From Leuctra nigra (lineage: Eukaryota > Arthropoda > Insecta > Plecoptera > Leuctridae): a DNA stretch of 64,000 bases. A model generated the notes under the pieces. That model saw only the letters and a program-made list of their open reading frames with translations, had not been told where the DNA came from and ran no database searches. This document shows, in pieces, positions 1 through 11,554 of this stretch. The translations under genes were made by a program, and so were the position numbers. Numbering within the stretch: the first letter of the stretch is position 1; each line of letters opens with the position of its first letter. The stretch covers positions 6,352,316 to 6,416,315 of the forward strand of contig OW203768.1 in NCBI GenBank assembly GCA_934045905.1. Direction: 5' to 3'.

Positions 1-533
1 TTCGGTCAGTTGAAAATTAGCTCAGTAAAGTTCATTCACGATTAGAATTGCAAGCCGTAATGGCGGCGTGTACTACCGTAGTCAAGTGAACGTATACCTA
101 AACATGTAAATATCATTATAATAATCAAAAAATGTGTATAATACGGCTGTAGATAAAAATAAATCAATTTTATTGAATTTTTATAATATTTACTACTATT
201 AAAAATTGTGTATTTGACATAATTTATACAATTTCAATAATACAAAGAAGAAAGTCTTGCCATTGACAGAGCAGTGTTCAAGTGACTGACCAATGAACGA
301 CGTGATCGACTAAAACGTCAGTGATATTCTTATCGTGAACGAACTTTAGCAGTAGAATTTAATTCAACAGTAAAATTTAATATTTGTTTGTCTTCCCCTG
401 ACTTCAATTTCTTTAGCTAACTTATGATTCTGTTAATGTTGTGTTTTCAGTGTGACGACGAATTGAATTAGTAAACTCATTCTGTGTCAGGAACCGTCTT
501 ATTTGTACATTCTCCCAGTGTTGTGACGTCGGC
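1..533 (+). promoter_or_regulatory. Probable promoter and 5' leader of the gene starting at 534
   Basis: This stretch precedes a clean start codon and splice donor, so it probably holds the promoter and 5' untranslated region. Visible elements are TCAGT initiator-like words (for example near 6 and 450), an ATGGCGGCG word resembling a YY1/Pho site near 60, and TGACGTCGG just before the ATG. The transcription start cannot be fixed from sequence alone. No ORF of note lies here. Confidence 0.35.
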
Positions 534-623
534 ATGTCCAGCGCTGGTTGCATAATTCAAGGAGGAACTAAACTTGACACTGAAGTTCGTGACGCCATTA
601 AAAGAAACCGAGAGAATGCTGAT
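534..623 (+). CDS. First coding exon of an unidentified gene (30 codons, then splice donor)
   Basis: An ATG at 534 opens 30 codons that end with GAT directly before a perfect donor, GTAAGT, at 624. The exon encodes a protein start MSSAGCIIQGGTKLDTEVRD followed by a short charged helix-like tail rich in Arg, Lys, Asn and Glu. Its codon use is balanced and unlike the AT-rich sequence around it. The intron begins in phase 0. I do not recognise the protein. There is no signal peptide or membrane segment. The remaining exons are either far downstream on the plus strand or outside the window; the candidate exon at 2940-3219 would be in a compatible phase, but that link is a guess. Confidence 0.6.
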
Positions 624-2939
624 GTAAGTTTACTGCTGAGAAGGCGAAAACATTTAGTTTATTTAGTCTTCACACAATAGCCAGACCAATAGAAGAGTTT
701 TTGATTAGGAATGCGATCTTATAAACGTACTGGTATTCTAGATTCAATATGGATGTCGATTGAACCGTTAATATCATCTATTTATATGTATTTATATGTA
801 TTTATATGTACCAAACGATTTAAATAATTGAGCAACATTAAGAATGCCCCACCCTTCATTATTAACACTTTTCTATGTGTATTAGCATATGCAGCTCCAA
901 TCGTACTTAAAAATAAAATAAATAATAAATGTTTAATATAGCTTAACTTATGTTTACCTTCAGGTATAAAAATATTCTACTATAACTTAACTAATGTATA
1001 TGTCAGAAACTTCTAGAGGAAATGTTACATGAACAAAATAGTTAAGATCGCAGCACGACACAAACATGAAAGCGCGAAGTTTGCGGACGAACTGCGCACT
1101 AGCGACTACCACTTTTCACAACTGCAAATGCCTAACACGGTTACGATAAATTGCACAAAGAAAATACTTTTTCGCGATGAAAAGAACGAAGGAAAAAAAT
1201 CATTTCGCGGAGTTCTGAGGAAATAAATACAAGGGATTTTTTTTTGAAGAGCAATATGCTACATTCGACGCGACTCCGACCGAACCAATTACATACAAAT
1301 TACACGTGATTTTCTCCTCGTTTTGTATATTTGTAGTTTCTTCGCATTCAAATGTTTCTTTTGAGCCTACTTTATACGCCAATATTCATACAGTCTTATT
1401 GGAACTGTAGTAAATACATACATAATCATTTTTATTAACAAAGCGTTCGCACAGAGAAAGTTCTCAAAACTGTATTTTCAGAAACTCTTTTTAAAATCTA
1501 TGTGAGTTAGACTTTTCTTTTATGACGGGTTGCGTATAGATCTGTATGATCACTGGACCTTACATTACACGCTATGAGAGATAAAAACATGAATAATTAG
1601 GGTCATTATATTGATTGATCGATTATTTCTTTCAGCAAATTCTGTGCCAATTCAAAAGTAATTTCAGTGCGGTCGAGTTTACTCACCAAAATAATGTTTT
1701 TTTAAGAGGTCTTATTCAATATAATATGTAGATACTCTATATTATATGAATCGTGTTGTTAACAAATGTACTTATCCCCTTGATTAATTCAAAATAATAA
1801 TAAACAGAAACAAATCTAGAAATATACCGAGCGAAACATACCTGTCTGTATTTTTTGGTTATGTAGCTACACAAATTGCACAAAATATTATCCAAGAATC
1901 CAAAACTTGGAAATCCCCATGTCGTCGTTACATCTGTTAGTTCTGGGTCTCAAATACCGTCTGGTTATAAACTAGAGCAGAATCTACACTGTGGATTTCA
2001 TATAATACCCAGCCTCTGATCCAAGCCGCCATTTTGTTCACTGCGACGATTGTAAACATATCTAACAAAGAGCTCAGAACTTGAAGACAGGCCACCGAGC
2101 TCAAGCAAAGAGATGAACAAGAAATAAGCTTCTTGCGCGCTGTTCTTGTGGTTGCATAGCCATGAGGCAGTATTTTATCTTATATGTAAGTTGTTTGAAA
2201 AAGGATTTGGAGAGGTTTGTACCAGACGGATATTAATAAAAGAACTGATATAACGTATTCTGATATTTCGTACGTATTTACTGATATAAAATCCAAATAA
2301 GTGTTGAAAAAGTACAGTGAAATTCTTTGAGAAAGTGTTTAGTTCCTAAACTCCTATTATATTATTTCTCGGATACACATAAAAATAGACACAGTTCCAG
2401 TTTTTCATAACTCTGATAAATTTAAAACAGTTGGTTAGGACTACATTGCCATGACATTGACATCAACGATATTCATTGAATGACCGTTTAAACTAAATTA
2501 ATCGAGGAGTATTGAAATTTACAATGCTATTTTAAATCAATTGTTATTAATTTTTAGTAGTTACTTGGTGGTAATTCTAGGAAACTTGTTTTATGTTGTT
2601 GCTCTATAGTTATAATAAACTGTTTTAATGTAACTTAACTTATATGTAGCTGACCCTTAGGAGCATTCGAATCTGTACACAATTCATGTCACTCTCCTAC
2701 TTATTCACTCTGGGACTCTGTCTCTCATTCTATTTGTATTCCTCTTTCAACCAACACTTCTCTTCTTATAATCTACTGGTCTCATATGACAATCTTCAGC
2801 CGGCCCCTTCGATCAACCTTTCAAGGCTCTCAAATTCTAATTAGAAGTTCATTAACCTAATTGTTTTCCTGGGGAATAAATTATAAACGCTTAGTGACAC
2901 CATATCGATTAGCAGTACTCTAAAATGCAACCCACTCAG
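624..2939. other. AT-rich non-coding stretch, probably intron 1 of the gene at 534
   Basis: No convincing exon is seen. It contains a three-fold 10-bp tandem repeat (TATTTATATG) near 782-812. A partial copy of the MITE family best seen at 17096-17213 lies near 2405-2510, recognised by the words for 'ttaggactacattgccatg' and 'tgaatgaccgttt'. Small ORFs near 1029 and 1200 lack any coding signature. Confidence 0.5.
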
Positions 2940-3219
2940 AAACTTCACTCCACTTATTTTCTATCTGACAAACTGACAAGAACGCTTCTTGGAAATGTCA
3001 GCTTAGTCGTAGAAATTGTTCAAGAACTTATCCTATGCTTATCGATTCGAGCAAACATTGGTTACCTTCTGGCTCTTATATTTCTCTTAAAAGACGTTAT
3101 CGACTCATCTGAAATCGATTCGCTTCTAAAGGAGGTGGAAATGTCAGTTTTGTCATCTGTCACAAGCCAAGATGAAGATATATTGATTTCTCAGACATTG
3201 ATTGTGAAGTTGATAAAGG
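2940..3219 (+). CDS. Candidate internal exon, product unknown
   Basis: A 280-bp open stretch follows CTCAG at 2935-2939 and ends at AAAGG directly before GTAAGT at 3220, a perfect donor. The predicted peptide is Leu/Val-rich and helical (for example LLGNVSLVVEIVQELILCLS, then EIDSLLKEVEMSVLSS). This reads like a helical-repeat or regulatory protein rather than random sequence. Weak points are the poor polypyrimidine tract upstream and the absence of a recognised family. An alternative is a chance ORF with a chance donor. If read from a phase-0 acceptor it would match the phase left by the exon at 534-623. Confidence 0.3.
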
Positions 3220-6127
3220 GTAAGTCGTAGAGAGTTTAGTCCAGACCACAGATTCAATTTTTGAGGCAACATACAAATTACCTAACATTTTTAGTAGTAT
3301 TCAACATCTTACTGTCATGTTACTAAGCTATTGGCGATGGATGATGATTACGATGAAGATGGTGATGAAGGTGGGAAGGAGGTTGTCGTGGTAGCTGTTA
3401 ATAGGGAATTTTCCAGGAATTTTGCTTTGACTGAGAGAAACCACGATAAAAGTCAGCCTCAGGAACTTGACCCAGGAGGTCTATTCTGGAACGTTTTCCC
3501 AATTCCATTCTGATGGAATCCGGTCACGGCCATAAGGATTAACATTGCATGTAATCGAATTATAGTGGAATTTGGAATATAAAAGTTCTAGAATACAGCG
3601 GAGTGCACGTCCAGAGCGTTATGCCAGAGACATCTTGCCCTATAGACTTAATAGGACAACGGCTACTATTTATTAAGTATGTCAAAACAAATCGATACCA
3701 ATTGATTGCAAAATGCTCAGAAAATGTAATTCAATGAAAATTAGTTTCCGATCTAAATTTGTCATTATTGAACATTTTTTTTAAACCACACAGTACTTTG
3801 ACTAAACGGTTTGAAAATGCGAGCTTGTTCAAATATCGACCCACATTATGTCACCATTTGTAAAATCACTTAAAACATAGAAAATGAGTGGACTCGTGAA
3901 TGAATAAAAACTACTTGTTGATATCAAATGAAGTGCCGCATAATAACAACATTCAAACGAATAACAAGATCAAAATCTCTTACACGCCACCATTTGTAAT
4001 ATTAAATCCCAGTGCTGAACGTCAGAGATCTAGAGAAAATGTTCCTACATCTTATTCAATACGCGTGAGATGATGTATAGAAACACAGCTTCATTTTGTT
4101 ATTGGAAAACCTATTATATTCAATGTGAAATCATGTCTCTAGTGTGACTTAAACGTTACCGTTTCATCATTCCTTTTAGCTCGGTTTCTGAATAAGCATT
4201 TGATATTTAAAATGACGTTCATATTAAAATATTCTAAAAGTTAAAAATGTTAATTTCCTGAAATCTACATTTTTTGCTTCTTATCACTATGATGTTATAA
4301 AGACGGTTAAAAGGATCGCTTGGCAGTTGAATCGAGTAAATTGAACGTCGCAAAGATGTAAAGAGAGATGAAAAGATCGAGGCTGGGAAGATGTGAAGAG
4401 AGATGAAGAGATCGATGCTGGGAAGACCGGAAGAGGAAATCAAGACTAACGTCCCGCGTTTCAGATATCCGGCCAAACCGGAAGTGGAACTATATTTTGA
4501 CTTGATGTGAGAAAACTGGCGCACACCATCTGCTCGTAGAACTTTCCAACGGCGGCAAACTTTATTTTGATATATAATTTAACTTTTACAACTTGCTTGT
4601 AAGATATAGCGTACTCAACTTTATACTGCTTCCATAGAGTTATAATAACTCCCAGAGGTTAAGTAAAAACACGTTTAAAAAATTATACCAAAACTCGGAA
4701 AGATATTTTGAAAAAGTGCTTCACGCGTTTTTATAATGTAGCTACCCGACGAATTTGAAAGTCCCAACTGCAAATAGACTTTCATCAGCAAGGAAACATC
4801 GCAAACTTTAAAAACTCCGATTAACTCAAAAATTGCTACTTGATGGTTTTGATCAGATTAGGCAAAATATATGGGATCTTGGGAATACAAAAGGACAGAG
4901 TGAAGAGCCAACAGTTGTGGGGGAGAGGAGGAGAAATGGATTGAGTTCGTGGGAGATAAAGAAGTAGAGATGGAGAAATGCAGTGAATGGGATTTGGAGT
5001 GAGCGAATTGGACGAAGACGAAGAGGATACAGCAGATGAAGAGAATATGTTTGTTGTTTATTTTGTTTAACGGAGGGCGATAGGCTTGGCCAACCGGCAT
5101 GGAATTGAAATGCTATTTTTCTGTTAATTGTTTTAAGCTGTGGAAATTTGTATCCAAACCCTAACCCTAGTGTTTTTTTTAAATGCCATTATTTACTTTA
5201 CGAAAATAAACAAAAATACAAATTTACATTTTGAACTTTATTTTAAAGTGCAAATAATGAATTCAGGCCTACGGCCTAGATGAATTTAGTGAACGTAAAA
5301 TGAGGTTATATCAACCTCTTCTTAATACATTACTCTAAAAACCTAACTGAAACAGGATCTGTCCGAAGCTCGAGAAAGTTGGCATTAACGGAAGTTAAAT
5401 TAAAATAATTATATCGACCACTCTATCGTCAGATGCAACGTTATTATCCAGTTGAAATATGTAAAACGTAATTGATCTCATTGAGTCTCTCATCGCAGCA
5501 AACATCACGCCTCACAAACAATGCTCGCGCGCGTGCGCAGAGACTGAAACTCGAAACTTAATTTCCCTCCGCTGAACAAATAGCACTTTGTGTCGCCATA
5601 GTAGCCGGTCAGTGTGGCCAACCAAACAAACACAAACCAATTGAAGAACACAGTGTAAATCTGCGGACGCGAATCCATCGAGGAGATAATGCTGTTGGTA
5701 ACCCTGGTTGGATAACACTGGTCCGACCACACATTGCAATCAATGGATTTAAATATTTACTTGGAATAATAGGACTGCGATGGAGTTGGGTGGTCGATGC
5801 AACATGGTATTGCAAGCATTAGAGGTCCAGGATAATGGATTTTGATTGCTATTTCCGTGTGGACAAATAGATGAATAAAGTGGATGGGAAAAAAAGAAAC
5901 GGGACTTGGTTAAGGGAGTGGCTAACACCAATGAATAGGTAGGAAGTATACGTAAGAGTCGTTCAAGTTTTGGGCCAAACTTTTAACTATAGGTTATTCT
6001 TCTTTTAACGAAATGCTTCCAGCATAATGCTATTTTCACTCCATATTATTCAAGTGCTTTATAATCAATACTGTATTTTACCTAAATGTCCCATTGCTGT
6101 TTTTTAAATTTTAAATTATTGCTTGAC
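3220..6127. other. Non-coding stretch without recognised genes
   Basis: No coding exon supported. The segment 3500-3600 resembles 11800-11955 (shared words such as 'attaacattgcatg' followed by 'aatcgaatt'), so both belong to a dispersed repeat of unknown type. A run of 'gaagagagatgaagagatcgatgctgggaaga' type near-tandem duplication lies at about 4360-4425. Confidence 0.45.
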
Positions 6128-6152
6128 CTTGAGTTTTGACTCAAAACTCAAG
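6128..6152. repeat. 25-nt perfect palindrome
   Basis: Two 12-nt arms, CTTGAGTTTTGA and its exact reverse complement, flank a single C. It lies about 110 bp upstream of a tRNA-like sequence and could be one end of a foldback repeat, but no matching partner was found. Confidence 0.7.
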
Positions 6153-6261
6153 ATTTTTAGGCTTACTTCTGAATTGACATACACAATTTTTAAACAATTA
6201 AATTCTAAAGTTCTCAATTTAGATCTAAATACAAAATCTAGGGATTCTAAATTGAAACATT

Positions 6262-6335
6262 CTCCCTGGTGGTTAAATTGGGAAAGCATAGGACCGGTAA
6301 TCCGTAGGATCTGGGTTCGAATCTTAGTCGATGTG
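6262..6335 (+). tRNA. tRNA-like sequence, probable SINE head or tRNA pseudogene
   Basis: A good B box (GGTTCGAATC at 6314-6323) follows an A-box-like word (TGGTTAAATTGGG from about 6267) at tRNA spacing. The anticodon stem pairs only in its inner three bases and the acceptor ends do not pair well. I therefore read it as a decayed tRNA or a tRNA-derived SINE head, not a working tRNA gene. Confidence 0.35.
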
Positions 6336-6359
6336 TGCAAAATGTTGTTTTCTTAAAAA

Positions 6360-8011
6360 ATAACATGTTTTAACTATATTCGTATATTTATAAAATAGGA
6401 ATATTTTTTCAATGTTATAGTGTTTAAATAGTGTTTTTATACATTCTACGATACGAAAATACGTATTTCTCCTCGTTTATCAGGATACTTAATTTACCAA
6501 CGTTATGAGAAAATAATATGTTGATAATGAAGAGTTGTATTGAATTCCCTTAACAACACACCAATTAACGATCCGATTCTGCATTCGCTGCAACAAAACA
6601 AAAACCATTCCAGTGCCGTGTAACGAATCGTGATTGATATTCCATTGCATCTGGGGTGCAAAAAGCATCAGAAAACACTGGCCAGTTTACTTTCATGTCT
6701 GCAGAATCCAGCTCATGATCAATATCCCCAGTAATGAAGGCCGTGGATTCGTTGTTACGACAACAGAGAGGATGTAATTAATGGCGAGAATGTCGAGAGT
6801 TTTCACTCCGACTTTTGTGTTTTTATGCGCGTGTCGGGAGGCTGTGTAGTATTGAGCGAGTGAAGGGAGTGTTACAGGTCGACTTGTACTGGTTTCCCGC
6901 ATTTGTTCGCGAAAGTCGGGAGTGAGTTGGACAAAAGGGAAATGAAATTGAATCGTTGTAGAGGGAACGTTTCGTACTTGTTTTTGACGAGCAAACTCGT
7001 TTTCTTGTGTCTCCTGTTACGAAATTATAGTTTTTTTAATCTTAATTATTTAGAGCAAGCAGACGGGATAAAAAGTAGTTTACTTTCCTATTTTAGAAAG
7101 CAGATAGGAGTGTAGAATATATTTAACAATTTTGACGACAGAAATATACTCTACTTAAAGATGATTTCAATTTTTTTGAATTGTACCTACTCACAAATTT
7201 TATGTCAGTATGGCGGATTCAAGATGGTTTTCGGAAGCTACCTGTCATAAATATTTCTGAATATTTTTGATATCTAACTGTCAATTCTACTTTCAAAGAA
7301 CGAACAACATGTATGCAACGCAATCTTAACTCCATCATTTTTTTTGTTATTCGTCAAGAACACGAAAGTGCTCTATTCATAAGAAAATCTTATCTTAATC
7401 TCAATCCATGCATCATTTATCTTCGGACAGCCTCTTTCAACTTAAATACGTGATTAAGAACTTAACAAATTATGTCAACTTAGTAATTATAACTAAATTA
7501 TAAATCGCACCAAAGTTTTTTTATTTCCTGAAAAGTCAAGATTGATTAACTACTTGTTATTATCCCCCATTACAACCTCTCTGCTTGTAATTAATTAACA
7601 TTAATAAATGAGGCGAACTTCTCTTTGTGTGGGTGTTTTATCAAATTAGATTATCTCAACGAGATAAGTGGGTGGCTGAACGTGAAGGAAGGGGAGGAAG
7701 TGCCTCAAGACGGGTTTGATGTGGAAGAGAACGCGTGAATATTCAAGCAAAGTGTTTTCACGTGTTTTACCATTTCAATTGTATATTCCGAGTATGAAGG
7801 ATTTCCATTAATCAGTGAGTAGCAGACAAGTTTTACACACGTTGCATGTCAATAAGAAATGTGGGATGGCGTTTGAGCAGACTTGTAAATGTAGAGAACA
7901 AAATGTAAATCGCAACATTTTGAAGGTCACTAGTCTAACGTTACCTTCTGTGCTTTTAGTTTCTTTCTTTGTAGGCAATGCCCGGGTCACTCCGTTCTGC
8001 CAATCGATAGG
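6360..8011. other. Non-coding stretch without recognised genes
   Basis: AT-rich sequence with no supported exon, RNA or mobile element boundary. Short ORFs here (for example near 6903 and 7815) have no recognisable domain and are overlapped by equally long ORFs on the other strand. Confidence 0.45.
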
Positions 8012-8415
8012 TATGAATTTTGCACACACGCTAATGTCATAAGAGGTTTAGTTTTTAAACGAGATCTTGTGATTGGTTGAAAATTTTAAAAAATGGAACC
8101 GGTTGATCGATGAACTTAAAATCTTGTAAGGTCATTGAGACCAACGTTTTAGGTATTTCTGAAAATGTCCATCCAAAGCTGTCCAAAACTTCAAGAGTTA
8201 TTGACGATTTACGGAATTTTATGATTGTTTTGAAATACCTATCACATTTATTCAAAGAATTTTCAAAGGATATATCAATGCTCCTTTGAGGTATTTGGTT
8301 AGATAATTTCCTTGCTATTTCCAAGATCTATGGTAGAGCAGCAACTTTCACACGAATATTAATTCGCATGCATACGAAAGCTCGCTTATCAACGCGTTAC
8401 ACAGAGCGTTTTCCT
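8012..8415 (+). repeat. Dispersed repeat family R1, copy 1
   Basis: It shares blocks with 23746-24666 and 30208-30594: a 'gaaattttgtacaca' start block, a 'gtgattggttgaaaat' block, a 'gatcaacttaaaac...tcattg.gaccaac' block, a 'ttattgac.attta' block, and a terminal block running from 'agagcagcaactttc' through GCTCGCTTATCAACGCGTTA. The last part ends in GAGCGTTTTCCT. It has no coding capacity. The shared 3' end suggests a transposable element with one fixed terminus, possibly Helitron-like. Confidence 0.65.
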
Positions 8416-8461
8416 CTAAACGAATCGAATGTAACTAGGAAAACGCTCTGAGTAACGCGTT
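8391..8461. repeat. Inverted pair of the R1 terminal motif
   Basis: The 25-nt terminal motif (AACGCGTTACACAGAGCG then TTTTCCT) occurs on the plus strand at 8391-8415. An almost exact copy lies on the minus strand at 8437-8461, with 21 nt between. Two R1 ends therefore meet tail to tail. The minus copy ends CCTAG followed by T. Confidence 0.75.
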
Positions 8462-8597
8462 ACAAAAGTTATTTGAGTTTCACAGCCTTCATCAGTCGCA
8501 TTCGAGCCACCCTGTACAAGGCTAGATGAAGAAAACAAGGAAATCTACTCATTTCTCGACGGCTTTTCCTTGCCAGAAGTAGTTTAGGTAAGTTCTA

Positions 8598-9878
8598 CCC
8601 AGAAAAAAACACTCCGTGTAAAAAAGGCAGCCAAGTCTCTTTACTTTAAAAAAATTCAACACCGAAAAGGAGTGATATCAAAAAAGGAGCCAAGTCAATG
8701 ACATTTCCAAATATTTAATCGTATCTTTGAAATAAAAGTATAAACACCGAGAAATACTTTACAAAAGGACTTGGCGCATCGTTTTTTTAAAGACATCATT
8801 CTATCCTAAAAGTGGAAAGAAATTTACAAGTAGGTACATTTTCCTCTTTCTATTAGAGCCAGAATCTATGAATCAAGCTACTTTTAGTAATGACTATTTT
8901 ATAGTTTTGTCAATGGCGATAGAAGCATGATTTTATGCTGTAATATATAAGTAATATAAGGGTGAAAGAATTACATAACAATTGGAAGTGGTGAGAATGT
9001 AGGTTTCTTTGGAAAACTTCCATGGAGTCAGGAGTCAGGATCCTCATCAGTGTGTTGTGTCTAATGTCCGCCCGTCCGATCGGGTAGCTCAGTTGGTAGA
9101 GCTCTCGCCCGGCAAGTGAGAGGTCCCAAGTTCGTGCCCCGGTTCGGTCGGATATTTTTCACAACACACATCCCTTCATATCAATTGGAAGTGGGCTCAT
9201 ACATATTCTTGCAGTACTGTTAATATGGCGATATTAGACTGGTATCTTTTCATAATTTGATCTTGACTGAAGGAAATCATGAAACGTTGTCAAATAATTA
9301 CTAACTAATGGAACACAATTATATATTTTTGAAGTGTCAAGTGTATAAAGTTAAATTTTTTAATAGAAATTCAATATGACTGTCTTCTTTGTGAAATGTA
9401 TTTTTATAAAATGTGTATTAATAGAAATTGTTACATGATGAGAAGGTATAACGCATGATGAGACTTAATTATATTCACCACGAAACAATATTACGAAGAT
9501 AACTATTGTGTATATTTATAGAAAGCATAGACAACAAGTTTCATAGCGTATATATTCATATAGAAAATATTTTAAAGAAGGTATGTATAATATGTACCTA
9601 ATTGAAAGATGTTTCCCTATTATTCTAAACATTCAAAATGACGGTTGTATATAAATGGCACATGCTTATGAATAGAAAAATGTCTTTAAAAAAACGATGC
9701 GCCAAGTCCTTTTGTAAAGTATTTCTCGGTGTTTATACTTTTATTTCAAAGATACGATTAAATATTTGGAAATGTCATTGACTTGGCTCCTTTTTTGATA
9801 TCACTCCTTTTCGGTGTTGAATTTTTTTAAAGTAAAGAGACTTGGCTGCCTTTTTTACACGGAGTGTTTTTTTCTGGG
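8598..9878. repeat. Foldback with about 209-bp arms
   Basis: The left arm (8598-8806) and right arm (9670-9878) are near-perfect reverse complements, ending CCCAG and CTGGG. The 863-bp loop holds a tRNA-like sequence. Each arm carries three copies of a CTTGGC word: two outer ones as GCCAAGTC in the left arm (near 8630 and 8687) and an inner CTTGGCGCATCG (8770-8781). The spacing recurs in the foldback at 20654-21048. Confidence 0.85.
9078..9150 (+). tRNA. tRNA-Ala(GGC)-like sequence, probable SINE or pseudogene
   Basis: A cloverleaf can be drawn. The acceptor is 9078-9084 with 9143-9149 (all pairs, three of them wobble), the D stem is GCTC/GAGC, and the anticodon stem is CTCGC/GTGAG around loop CCGGCAA (anticodon GGC). 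The T stem CCAAG/CCCGG has two mismatches, and position 33 is C instead of U. It is therefore probably not functional. It is followed by a T-run and TTCACA, as is the tRNA-like sequence at 27316, and is bracketed by GTGTGTTGTG and CACAACACAC. It sits in the loop of a foldback. Confidence 0.4.
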
Positions 9879-10035
9879 ATATCACTTCTTTTGTTAGTTT
9901 ATTCATACAGCTTGTAGCACAGCTTGTGTCCATGCAAGAACTTATTTCTTTAAAAAAATACGCCTATGCCGATTTGGATACTTAGAAAAGTTGCGTTTGG
10001 TATATAAGATTAAAATAATTATCCAAGAAGAATAG

Positions 10036-10612
10036 CTTTAAGTTTCGTTACAATCGGTCCAGCCGTTTTCGATATATGACGTCACTTCCGGTTTTAGCAA
10101 TGGCGGCCGAAAATAATGTCGTCTTGAATTCATAATTATTACTCCTACACATTTCCAAAATTTGGTTGCAATCGGTACAGCCGTTTTTGATATATGACGT
10201 CACTTCCGGTTTTAACAATGGCGGCCGAAAATAATGTCGTCTTGAATTCATAATTATTAGTACAACACATTTCCAAAATTTGGTTGCAATCGGTACAGCC
10301 ATTTTCGATATATGACGTCACTTCCGGTTTTAACAATGGCGGCCGAAAATAATGTCGTCTTGAATTCATAATTATTAGTACAACACATTTCCAAAATTTG
10401 ATTGCAATCGGTACAGCCATTTTCGATATTTGACGTCACTTCCGGTTTTAACAATGGCGGCCGAAAATAATGTCGTCTTGAATTCATAATTATTAGTCCA
10501 ACACATTTCCAAACTTAGGTTGCAATCGGTACAACCGTTTACGATATATGACGTCACTTCCGGTTTTAAAAATGGCCGCCGAGAACACTGCAACCTTGAA
10601 TTTATAATTATT
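10036..10612 (+). repeat. 118-bp tandem repeat, about five units
   Basis: The word GACGTCACTTCCGG starts at 10078, 10196, 10314, 10432 and 10550, an exact 118-bp period. Each unit contains TGACGTCACTTCCGG, then an ATGGCGGCC word (ATGGCCGCC in the last unit), then a 'cttgaattcataattatta' block, then 'tgcaatcggtacagcc'. Units differ at only a few positions, so the array amplified recently. Confidence 0.92.
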
Positions 10613-10682
10613 TACAAAGTACGTTTACTTATATCTATTTTAAAGTATAATGTGGTGAATTTAGCGTCATTTAGCATATTTA

Positions 10683-11130
10683 TGACGTCATTTCCGGTAT
10701 AGGTCATAAAATGTGTGACGTCATTTCCGGTTTCGATATTTGAATCATCAAATATTACTGATTACATAAAGTTGACCGTCTAAATCGTTTAGCGCTGGTT
10801 TTGTTCTAATCTGTTTAGCCGTTTTTGAGACATGATGTCACTTCCGGTTTCAAAATGGCGGCTTCCGGTTGGTTTTATAACAAGTCAAATGAAATATCAA
10901 AAGTACAAACGTTACATAAATATCAAGACAATCGGATCAACAGTTGTTGCTGAAATGCAAATCGATGTATATTAAATTTCATGACGTCATTTCCGGTTTA
11001 TTTAAAATAATGTTCGGTCTTTTGATATTGATAATCCATATAGATGACCGTCTGAAACGATTGGCGCAAATTTCGTTCCGATCGGTCCAACCGTTGACGA
11101 AATATGACGTCACTTCCGGTTTCAAAATGG
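10683..11130 (+). promoter_or_regulatory. Degenerate CRE/ETS/YY1-like modules
   Basis: After the tandem array, looser modules continue. TGACGTCATTTCCGG occurs at 10683, 10716 and 10982, a mutated version lies near 10832, and a perfect TGACGTCACTTCCGG followed by 'tttcaaaATGGCGGC' lies at 11105. TGACGTCA is the CREB/ATF site, ACTTCCGGT is the ETS site, and AAAATGGCGGC fits YY1/Pho. Whether they act as regulators in this genome is unknown. Confidence 0.5.
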
Positions 11131-11554
11131 CGGCACAAAAAATTCATGGGGACAAGGTTAAATCAGACGCCAAAAGTGCACACGTGGTAAAAATGTGAGA
11201 TCAATCGGTTCAGCCGTTTAGGCTGTGGCCTGTTTACCGGATTTTAGCTCCAGCCTACTACTACTACTACTACTAAGATTATTATTATGAAAACCGCCCT
11301 AAAACACAGTTTTCACGGCCCTCTAGCGCGCAAAGGGCGTAACCTATTGTTCCCAAATTTAGTATATGTTGTAGGGTGGGCCATAGCTCGAAATTAAGAT
11401 ATTTCGCAACAATGTGAGATTTCTCAATTTTAAGATCCAGTAGGCCGAAAATGCCACTTTGATGCTTACAGTAAAAGTGGGTTTGCTCCAGCCTTTATAT
11501 GAGAGTGTGCGCGCGCCGTACGACTTGGCTGGCGTGGAGCGACCGCTCCACTAG

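Larger units (their letters stand above)
8598..11554 (+). mobile_element. Composite Helentron/HINE-like element, copy 1
   Basis: This element and 20654-21977 share the same parts in the same order: a terminal foldback, a block beginning 'atatcactt', modules built on TGACGTCACTTCCGG, a block 'cagacgccaaaagtgcaca' ending near 'gtttaggctgtgg', a trinucleotide microsatellite (CTA here), a block around 'gggccatagctcgaaatta', and a terminal hairpin GGAGCGACCGCTCC followed by ACTAG. CAGCCAAGTC near the left end (8628-8637) is repeated inverted as GACTTGGCTG near the right end (11522-11531). Subterminal inverted repeats, internal satellite, microsatellite and a 3' hairpin are the known layout of non-autonomous Helentrons such as Drosophila DINE-1/INE-1. 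No Rep/helicase is encoded. The class assignment is inference; the repeat boundaries are seen. Confidence 0.6.

Noticed and set aside
5155..5170. CCAAACCCTAACCCTAG, resembling telomeric repeats
   Set aside because: Only two units, of the vertebrate rather than the insect TTAGG type; chance match.
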